Assembly (NCBI RefSeq): GCF_963678635.1
Contig: NC_087069.1
Span: 32,081,710-32,145,709 of the forward strand
Direction of reading: 5' to 3'
DNA from: Symsagittifera roscoffensis
Taxonomy: Eukaryota; Xenacoelomorpha; Acoela; Convolutidae
Length of the DNA stretch: 64,000 bases
Shown: one piece after another, positions 11,217 through 21,300 of the stretch
Layout of the letters: each line of letters opens with the position of its first letter
Position numbering within the stretch: the stretch's first letter is position 1
Translations under genes and position numbers: made by a program
The notes under the pieces: model-generated
Database searches by the model: none
What the model was told of the DNA's origin: nothing
The model's input: the letters and a program-made list of their open reading frames with translations, nothing else

Positions 11217-13209
11217 ATTAGTTCTGGGTTAGTTTTTTTAAGCTTTGCTTGAAACTGGAGACCTCTTTGAATTCATATTTCATAAATTAAAGTACTCTGA
11301 AACCCAAAATGAGTCATATGGATACTCATCAAAGAAACGGACGAATTGATTTTGGTAGATTTGCTGCAAAATGAGCCTCATTTTGCTCTCGATTCTAATT
11401 GATATAACCAGACAGTTTTTGTTACCAAGTTTTTGGTACTCTGATAATTTGGTTTTGCTTTTGAAAAATTTCAAAAAAACTTAAATCTGTTTTTATGAAG
11501 TTTCTGTTCTTTGAAATTTATAGCTAAAAAAAGCCGAATAGCACCAAGAACGATCTAACACCATATTGAAGTTTTGAGTTCAAAAATTTGCTTGTTGCTA
11601 CTGTTCATTGCTCTGTATCTTCAGAGTGTTTGATCAAACAAAACAAATCCTCTATAAAAATGAATTGAGTAGAAAAAAAAGCGACGTAGCATTACAAAAG
11701 TACTTTTGAAAATTCATTAAAAAATACAAGTTCAAAGAGAAAAATTAGTTCAACCGGAAGGTTCGACTTACAGTCCAGTTCGAGAAATCCTTGAAATATT
11801 TCAGTTTCTTGATAAAGATCGGTTGATTTTTAGTTTACCTAGATATCAACAGTTATCAAAAAGTATGGGCAAATGTTCAAGAAAAATAAATGAACCTTAA
11901 ATCAATTAAACAAAACAAACTCACTTAATCAAAAAAGGGTTCTTCGAATCTGATATTTGTTGAAAAATTTCTTGACAACTGAAATTTTTTGGACAGAATC
12001 ATTTCAATTGTTATCGCCATCATAGGAGAAACAACAAATCAGAAATAGTTGTTTTTTTTTTTGAGAAACTAGATGAAGATAAAAAACAGTTTGAAAATTG
12101 AAAGTATGAAACCAGGACTGCTGTTTCATACTTCCTAGACGAAGTCTTTAACTCGGAATAGTTTCGCTTCAGAAAAAAAGACTATAGGTAAGCCAATAAA
12201 GGTTCTATTGTGAGTCAAAAAAGCAAATTGGAGATTCGCAACGCTTGCAATACAACGCAAGCATAGCATTAAAAGAAAGCTAGCAAATAAAAATTACTAT
12301 GAAAAATAGAAAAAATGCAAAGAAAAACAGTTGAGAACAACGAACACCCGTAATAAATAAATTTTTCACCAACAAGCAGCGACTGAGCCCAAAAAAAAAA
12401 CTTTGGTAGACGTCCCCGTTGAGCCAAAAACAAAAATGCTATAAAAATGTATTACAAGAAAAAAATTGTCAGCTTTTAAGTTTTACAATTTAATGTTATA
12501 TAGAAAACATCTTCCGAACTATTCAAAATAATCACCTTTAACCCATTACATTATGCACAATTAGGCGACAAACAAGTAAAACTTTAATCAAATTCATTAA
12601 ACCAAAAAAATGAAAGAAAAATAAAACAAATTTCAAAAATCCGATTTAGTTATTTTACCAAAAACAGAAATACTGTACCTTGTAGCGTGAAATGTTTAAA
12701 CCAGAAAAAATTCCATCGGCCGATAATGCGACAAAGATAAAACATGGACTTGACTTGACAATGACTTCTAACTTAGTAAGAAAATAGGTCAGAACGGGGG
12801 TCTAATTTCAGACCTTACTTTAGAAAAGCGCATACGCTACCTCTAGATCAATTGGAGGGGATAATGGAAGTTTAAGGTTCAACAACAAATACAAAAAAAA
12901 CATCAGGTAGTACCCAATTAGAAGTAAGTAACATGCACTCGCAAAAAGAACTGAAAAAGTTTGAGAATTGCAAAATGAATAAAAACAAAACTGATAAAAA
13001 TAATATCATGAACAAAAATCAAAAATGCAATCAGAACCGTTTGTTTGGGATAACATGAACAATGTCATGCAAAAAGGGAAAAAAGGTGATTGAAATCATA
13101 TGAAAATTACATTTCTCAAACTGTCATTCAATTCCTAGGAAAAAGAATCAAAAGAAAAGTAATCAAACTACAGAAAGTTTAATCAACCATTTAATTTTGA
13201 TCAACTGGG
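11217..13209. other. AT-rich spacer on the left of the LTR element
   Basis: No gene recognised. Short motifs such as CAACGCAAGCATAGCATT (12254-12271) reappear on the other side of the LTR element near 32348, so the element landed in dispersed-repeat DNA. Confidence 0.5.
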
Positions 13210-13213
13210 AAAT
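13210..13213. repeat. Target-site duplication AAAT (left copy)
   Basis: AAAT precedes the 5' LTR, and the identical AAAT follows the 3' LTR at 32138-32141. A 4-bp duplication next to TG...CA termini is what LTR integrases leave. Confidence 0.8.
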
Positions 13214-13623
13214 TGGAACCTGATCTAAACTATATTTTATGATTGGATAAATTAAATGTTTTACCAATGTAAAGTATTTAATATTAACCAATCATGATCC
13301 ATCTAACTAACAACCCACTTATTTGTAAGTGCTGAAGTTACTTGTAATTTCAGCACCAGAGAGATTTGAATTTAACTTAGAAATTAGTTGGACTCTCCCG
13401 AGCACTTCAGCAACCGCAATAAACCAGTATACCCTAGATCTATTGAGCCTAGCAGAGACTAGTTAAACAACCTGAGACTAGATAGTATAAGAGTAAGACT
13501 AGGATCGGTATTAGACTAAGAAGTTGCACGAATCTATCCGGCCGAAAATAAGATAGCGTGACGAGCAGACGGTGTACCCTATCCGAAATTACTCTATGAG
13601 TTAACCAACTCGGTCCTAACTCA
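13214..13623 (+). repeat. 5' LTR
   Basis: 410 bp, TGGAACCTGATC...CTAACTCA, identical to 31728-32137 except at the third base (G here, A there). It carries an AATAAA polyadenylation hexamer at 13418-13423 and an AT-rich TATATTTTA at 13231 that could serve as a core promoter. Confidence 0.95.
13418..13423 (+). promoter_or_regulatory. Polyadenylation signal AATAAA in the LTR
   Basis: A canonical hexamer about halfway through the LTR, repeated at 31932-31937 in the 3' LTR where it would act. It places the R/U5 boundary somewhere after 13435. Confidence 0.5.
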
Positions 13624-13625
13624 TC

Positions 13626-13648
13626 TGGTGCGACCATAAGTCTCGAAC
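13626..13648 (+). promoter_or_regulatory. tRNA primer-binding site
   Basis: TGGTGCGACC starts two bases after the LTR, the usual place, with TGG complementary to a tRNA CCA end. The next bases continue to GTCTCGAAC (to 13648), the reverse complement of a TpsiC-arm consensus (GTTCGAGAC). Pairing may therefore extend through the whole 3' arm of the tRNA, although the spacing is one base shorter than a canonical tRNA. I cannot say which tRNA it is. Confidence 0.75.
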
Positions 13649-13710
13649 AAGACCTTAATAGCTTAGAATTAACCAAAATAGATTAGAAATTAGACAAAAA
13701 CATTTAAAAA

Positions 13711-13944
13711 ATGTTATACGACAATAATTTAATCGAAATGTCTCTACGACTCAATAGATCAGAGCCAATATTCCGAACCATAACAGAACTACCCGGAATT
13801 GGAAGAAGACCTCGAACCAGAGACGACATACGACAAAGTAGAAACTTGCCATATAGCTATATGATAGTTAGGCAAAAACCAGAACAAACTTTTATATTTA
13901 GAATATTACTGGCAATGAATTTAGATTTTCATTTGCAAACATAA
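13711..13944 (+). CDS. Short leader ORF, 77 aa, doubtful
   Basis: This is the first open frame of any size after the primer-binding site, with an ATG in an A-rich context. The product is Arg-rich (GIGRRPRTRDD), with no signal peptide or known motif. It may be an upstream ORF that modulates initiation at the later ATGs, or it may be chance. Nothing besides length supports it. Confidence 0.25.
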   Translation: MLYDNNLIEMSLRLNRSEPIFRTITELPGIGRRPRTRDDIRQSRNLPYSYMIVRQKPEQTFIFRILLAMNLDFHLQT

Positions 13945-14878
13945 AACCTTGAAGTTAATCTTCAAAATCATTTCAGGCGCTAAACAAAATTATTAATATA
14001 CAATAACGATTGATAAAAAGATCTAAGATCGTTTTCCCAAAACTCTGCAGTAATATACAAAACATGTTTGAAAAATATTTATTGAAAAATAAAAAAATAA
14101 AAATTAGTAGCATGACAATAAATGGTTAGTAATCATAAATCATCCTGTTGTTCCAGCTCCATCATCTAAAACATAACAGCAATCATAAACCCACTAATAT
14201 CATCAAAACACTAAATCTTTCCTTTACACACATTTAAAATTTTATTAAAACTTAAATTCACTTAATTTTAAAACCAGATCATCAAGGCTTATCCTTGGAT
14301 CTTAAATCATTTTCTACTTAATTAAATCTCAAATTTGATCATCAAGGCTTATCCTTGGATCAAACAGAACAACTTTGTTCTCCCCCACCCACTTAATTAG
14401 TGTCTAACGACCTCAAACGTCGATTCACTACCCAACCCTTTCTAAAGACCTAAAACTAATAGAAATTTTTAAACAAAACTAATCATTCAAATTAGGATAA
14501 ACAGTGAAGAACTTCGGTTATTCATCCTTCACTTGACCCCCCCTCTTACCAGACCCAGGATAAATCTTAGACTTAGTAAGTTTAAAATAGTATCTAACGA
14601 ACTACTCGCGTTCTAATTATACCTGAACCTTGTGGATCGATTTACTATTCTCCAACCCTTGAACACAATCACTACCCCTAAGTAAGATTAAGTAAGTTAA
14701 CACCTTAACTTATACTAGCCACGAGAAAGTAAAAAATCATTCTTCGGAATCGATATACTTTTCTCTCCAACCCTGAAAAAACAGACCCAGGTTAAGCTAA
14801 CCAAAAAATCGTAAGAACTAACAGTTTAGGAAAATAGAAATCATTTAACAACCCTTTGCATCCGTCATTCTAAACCTT
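13945..14878 (+). other. Untranslated leader with repeated stem-loops and modules
   Basis: Two identical 25-nt sequences at 14277-14301 and 14337-14361 each fold as CAAGG-CTTAT-CCTTG flanked by GATC at both ends. The module TCTAACGA...CGATTYACTA...CCAACCCT recurs in loose form near 14402, 14594 and 14750, and CAGACCCAGG occurs twice (14550, 14783). GTAAGT sites at 14576 and 14694 could be splice donors for downstream messages. This is the usual position of a packaging signal, which fits the twin hairpins; the role is inferred. Confidence 0.5.
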
Positions 14879-15346
14879 ATGTCATTTAAAAACCTAGGAA
14901 ATAAACAAACAATCGTTTTACACAATTGTGAAATAGATAACAAAAAATACGACCTTGTAATCACACCTCATACACAAACAGTTGGATACATTCGAACAAA
15001 ACGACAAACACTAAAGAGAAAAATAATAACTAAACAAAGACAAATAACACGAAAAAGATTTTCAAAAAATCGAAACGCATTTTCAGAATCAGAAACCAAC
15101 AGTTTAGACGAACTTTACAAACTAAAAGAATCAATAGATAAAAATTGCCCAATACACGATCAATTATATTTCTCTGACTCAGAAACAACTTCAAATTCAT
15201 CAAAAAGAGGAAAAAGAAGAATAAAAAAGCAGTATAAACACAAACCAGTACATTTATACAATTGGAATCAACCAATTAGACACATTGATAATTACATATT
15301 AACAGTCATAGAACGAAAAAATGAGCTCAACGCACACTCCAGGTGA
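14879..15346 (+). CDS. Basic 155-aa protein upstream of and overlapping gag
   Basis: This open frame of 155 codons has no recognised domain. It is rich in Lys and Arg, with clusters TKRQTLKRKIITKQRQITRK around residue 40-60 and KRGKRRIKKQYKHK around 113-126 that look like nuclear-localisation or RNA-binding patches, plus a Ser/Glu-rich acidic stretch between them. Its end overlaps the gag-pol start by 26 nt in another frame; an A6 run at 15316-15321 lies in the overlap. Base composition matches the A-rich coding style of the element, which favours real coding. It could be an accessory regulator or a matrix-like leader protein expressed before gag; function unknown. Most Ty3/gypsy elements lack any ORF here. 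Confidence 0.55.
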   Translation: MSFKNLGNKQTIVLHNCEIDNKKYDLVITPHTQTVGYIRTKRQTLKRKIITKQRQITRKRFSKNRNAFSESETNSLDELYKLKESIDKNCPIHDQLYFSDSETTSNSSKRGKRRIKKQYKHKPVHLYNWNQPIRHIDNYILTVIERKNELNAHSR

Positions 15347-18300
15347 AGAAACTCCAGATGATGATGAAATCTTTCCTTTTATAGTAGACGCAGATACTGA
15401 TAGAGGACAGCACATATTTTGTCAAAATTTACTCGTAAATTTATTTGAACCCGGAATCAGTCCATGTAAAACAGAGTTCCCCGATATAAAAATCAAAAGA
15501 CAAATCATAGACCACTACTTAAAAGATATATGCAACATAACACAACAGTATGGAATCTACTCCATAGAATTCACCTCACCAAACCATAATAATAGAAAAT
15601 ATACAATTCAAACAGACGATCTTGATTTAGAATTTTCAAAAGTTTTTTCAGAATATATAAAAAGCATCCAATATCATAACTCACAAAGAGCAAACTCCAT
15701 ATTCACCAATGAAGTTTTCGCAATAATATATAGTTATATTTCGATATTAGAAAACGAAATCCCAATAACAAATGTCTCACCGACAGAAACATCTAAACAT
15801 TTGAAAGTACGACATGAAATCACACTACTCTCTAGTTATTTAAACATCATTAAAGAAAATTTCACGAAAGACGACGTTTCACAACATACAAAACACGATC
15901 TACAAAAAATTTTGGCATGGTTCATAATAGATTATTTCACACACAATATTGATTTAATTGCACAAGCAAGAAAAAATTTTAGACCCCAAAACTCGAACGA
16001 TGATACCGCTATCACAGAACAATCAGATTATGTTTGGGACCCCGAATGGTCTCATCCCGCATTTATAAGCTTCCCACAATCAATCTCAAGTCAAGCAATA
16101 AGTACGATATCTTACATAAGAGATTATGTAAAAGTAATACCATTAACCATTGATGCAACACCATTAAACTATAATACATTTTTGCCCGATACACAAAATA
16201 ATAGTTTAAACTCTACAGTTATACACAATGAAAACCTCAATGGAACTAGGAATCTTACTCAACAAGATATCCAGACACCATCACACTTCATAAATGAAGA
16301 AATTGTACACACAACAACTACACAACAAAGTATTTCACCAATATGCCCAAATTTAACAACACCAAGAAATACAAATCCTTCACAAACACAGGTAACCTTA
16401 CAATCAACCGTTAAACCTTCGGTTGCCCCTAAATATTCACATATGGATTACCAAACATACAGACCCATGACAATACCATCAAAAACACGCAAAACATTCA
16501 CTAGAAACAACTTTGCAGACCATAATTATAATTATACACATCCATCAAAAACATATAATCAACCACAAAGAAATTTTAACCAATATACAAGATCTCGAAA
16601 TTGGGATAACCCAATGACCCAATCTAATTCAATAAATTTCCAAACAAATCCTCCACAGGATCACAATGAAAATTACCCATTTTTTCAACAAAATAAAAAT
16701 AAAAAACAGACATCTTATCAAATGGATTATTTATCCTCAGATGATGATTTCTTACAACCAGATATATTTGCACAAAATACTCAAGAATATCGTAGACAAG
16801 GAATACAGAGAACACGTACAAATCATAGAAATTTTTCTCCACAACCAATAGATGCACAACATCAACAACCAATTCAACAACAAAATCTAATTAATACACA
16901 ATCTTTTCAACCAATTCAACAACAAAATCCAATGACTGCACACTCGTATCAGGCATCACAAATGCAAAATGAAATACCACTCCCATATTATCTCCAACAA
17001 CATGAAATAACAAGAAACCAACTTTCAAATTTTTCTCAAATGCCAAATGCAGCAGAATCATTACAAATGACAATGAATCCATACCTTATGGGTGGATCAT
17101 CAATAACATCAAACAAACCTTTAATGGTTTTCACAGGAACAGACCCTGAATACTCTGTAGAAGATTATTTAAATGCAGTAACAGCAAACCTGATTTTAAA
17201 TATAGGACCTGAACCAATTAATACGCCACTACATCAAAATTGGATACATAGACGCACAGCGTTAATACAAACAACCTTAGATGGCGCAGCCCAAAAATGG
17301 TTTTCAGTACTACCTCTAGAAATAAAATCAAACTGGAAAAGGTTTACACAAGAATTTTCAAAAATGTTTGACTCCGAAAGAAACAAACAACAACAAAGAG
17401 TTTTATGTAATGAAATTCGCAGATTACCAAACGAAACCATCAAGCAAATAGCAGTACGAATCGAAACACTAGTTCGAAAAGCATATTCATTAAATACACA
17501 TGACTATAAAAACACAAAGATGACAGAAATCTTAATGATGACCTTAACACCACAATTAAGGAAAATAGCAATAAAAAAGAGAGCATCCCATCCTTCTTCA
17601 ATTCGCGAACCCGATTTAGATTTTCGAAAACTAGTAGACAAATTAGAACAAGCAGAAATCACGATGAAACTAGAAGAAACGGAAAATCTGAAATTACAAT
17701 ACGTTAACAAAATTGAAACGACTCCCACTAATATTAATAATATACAGGAATCAGAGACAGACCTCGTTGAAAAAATCACTGAAATACTCAATATTTATGA
17801 AAAGAACCCAAACTTTAAAGGCAAACCATCTTTCAAAAAATGGTGTAATTATTGCCGACGATACGGACATAGTATTTCCGAATGTAGACAAAAACAGCAA
17901 GACAATCAAAATAAACCTCAAAAATATAAAGAACCAAATAAATCATTCTATCAATACATGAAAAAAGATCAAAATCTACCGAACAAAACAGTCCACAGCA
18001 ACAACAGTTCAGGAAAACCACTCCCGAACAATACAAATTATACAAGAAATCAATCACCATATAACTCAAGTTATAGAGGAAGATCACCAGAACGAAGAAA
18101 CACGAACAATTCATCACAAAATCACTACAATAGACCAAATAGTCGAAATAACTACTCCAGATCAAATTCAAATACACAACGATTTGTTTCTAGATCTAAT
18201 TCCCAATCAAGAAATAACTACTATCCAAACAACCAATCACGAAATTCATCATACAATAGGAATAGAAACTACTCCTATAATCGAAATAGAAGTTATTCAA

Positions 18301-21300
18301 ACAACCGAAACCAGAATTACCCGAACAGTCAATCAAGGAATAACTCATATAATAGATCGAACTATAACAGACCAAACAATAATTACCAAAACAGATCGCG
18401 AAATAATTCACAAAATCGACACTCAAGTTATAATAATCGTTATAGAAATTATTCCCAATCACCACACCGGAATAATAATAACTATAATAATTCTAATAAT
18501 CGCCACAGAAGTAGTACACCTAAACATCAAAGACAAATCAATCAAGTACAATCTAACCCAGAAACAACATCAGACCCTCCAGGTATTGATGACACAGTAA
18601 CTGATACGTTACAACTCAATCAAATAAACTGTACATCATCAGATTCAGAAAGTGATACTGAAAACACTCTTTCTATCAATATGATAAAAGTCGAAAATGA
18701 ATATGAATCTGTCATATATGAACAACCCTTTCCATCACACATATATGAAAATCAATCAGAATTTCTTCAAAATTATTACACTACACCCATAAATTCCACA
18801 CCAACGACGCAAGAAACAAATGAGATTAACACTACAGATCAAACCAATAAAAATACCAAAACAAAATGCTTGAATACAAACCATATTTATCAAAATATAC
18901 AAAAAGAACAACCCAAAGAAAAAATTTGGACAATACCATTTCTCTTAGAAAGCCCAAGAAATAAAGAATTTCAACCACCAGACCTTGAAATAGATTTTTT
19001 AATTGATTCAGGAGCAGAATCAAACATAATAAACATCCCCACATGGAATGAAATAAAAACCTTACACCCAAAGCTAACACCTCTTGAAACCTCCAGCAAA
19101 CTAGCAACAGCACAAGGATCAACATTGATAAACTACGGAAAAATCCAATTATTTCTCCTCCCCACCAGAACAATGGAACAAAGCAAAATTTTAAATAAGC
19201 CATTTAAACAAATATTCCATATCACTGACATTAAATATAATATCATTGGAATACCATTTATTTCGAAGTATATACCAACAATTAACATACTAAATAGTAA
19301 AATATTAATCAAAGATAAATATACAAAAACAAAAGAAACATCCTTAACATTTTTTCAAAGATTAAATAAACAACCACCATTCTTTTCAAAATTCTACCCG
19401 ATATTTAACCAACAAAGAAAACACCTAAAACCACTATCAGGAAATATCTATAATTTTTCAATCAAACAAGTTCACCAATATGATAAAGAACAAAACAAAC
19501 AAAAATTTTATATGTCAGATTTTGAATTCAAACCTATTCACAAATTCTTCAAAATCACAATCTCATCCATAAAATATTTGAAAAATTCGAATTCAGATAT
19601 CATTTCCTTACATGTCTATAACAACACACCTTACCAAGTAACATTACCTTTAGGACTTTTAGGATATTGTGAAACCAACGCTACAATATCACCGATACAC
19701 GAAAAAGCCTATCGCGTAAATAATATACTCCAATTACTAGATATTTGCCAATCTACAATTCTTAATGAAGAATTATCTATAAATAATATAATAAGTAACG
19801 AAAACAGAAATACGGATTATTTCACAAAAACTCCATATTTCAAACCTACATTCAACATAAGTAACTACACAGAGGACCAACAAAAATTTTTAACAATGTT
19901 TAATTTCCAACATTCACAAATAACACAAGACGAATTCGAAAAATTAGCCAAACAGCTAATTAAATATTCATCAGTCTATGCAACATCAAAATTCGATGTT
20001 GGAAAAATCTGTTCATCACTACATCTCCCGTTAAAACCAGACGCAGTTTTCAAAAAACAGAGAGCAAGTAAAGTACCAATTCACTTACATGATAAAGTGA
20101 ACAGATTACTCGATATTTTAGAACAATACAACATTATATCACCAGTTAATAAAGAAGAACAACCAAAAGGGAACACATTTATCAACCCCGTTATCATTCT
20201 AGCTAAAGGAGAATCATTAAAAATCGTTCTCGATGCTAGATACCTCAATTCACTTATAGATGAATCAAAATGTAATTGGCCCATTGAACCAATACAAGTT
20301 ATTTTAACAAAAATAAACGGCAAATACTTTACAACCGCCGATATGAATAGTGCATACAATCAAATGCCACTAGATGAACAATCACGACGTTTAACACAAT
20401 TTGTTATCGGAAACCAACAATATGAATTCAACCGCTTATTCTATGGAATATCCATAGGACCAGCAGCATTTTCAGCTTTTATGAGCAAAATTTTTAGACC
20501 ACTGATACTCAAGAAAAACGCAATCACCTATTTAGACGATGTTTTTATGCAATCACAAACAAAAGACGAGATGTTCAATGTTTTAGAAAAATATCACCAA
20601 ATACTTCAGAACGAAAATCTGAAGGCCGCCCCCGATAAATCACACTTCTTTTTGACAAGAGTTAAATTCTTAGGACATAATATAGAAAGAAAAACAATCA
20701 CTCCATTGAAATCACGCATTGACGCTATTCAAAAACTTCAACCACCAACAAATAAAAAGAAAATCCAAGAATTTCTTGGAATGTTAAACTTTTTAAGTAA
20801 ATATGTTTATAAAATGCAATTATATCTACGACCATTTTATAACATCCTTAGACAACAAAATAACTTTGAATGGAACACAGAACATCAAACACGATTTGAA
20901 GAAATAAAGAAACTTTTAACTGAACAAATTTCAAACACAATTCCAGATTCAAATCAACCATTTTATGCAACGTGCGATGCTTCGAACTTTGGCATCGGTG
21001 CAGCACTATTACAATCACATAATGGTACAAATAAAATGAACCTCATATCAGCAAATTCTCGATTATTCACTCAAGCAGAGCTACGACTCTCAACTCTAAT
21101 GAGAGAATGTTCAGCCATAATATATACACTAACAGAATATGAATTTCTGATACTTGGATCAAAACATCCAACAGTTTTATTCACAGACCATAAACCAATC
21201 ATCTTTCTCTTTACACAAAAATCTAACCCAAACCACCGAGTTTACAGATTTCAACTAATTCTAATGAAATTTCCAAACTTACATATAGTTTGGACTGCAG

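Noticed and set aside
16624-18600. Open frames of 60-138 codons on either strand inside gag-pol
   Set aside because: Shadows of the A-rich, low-stop gag-pol sequence. Ile/Thr-rich or Tyr/Phe-rich products mirror its repetitive Asn/Arg/Ser codons.
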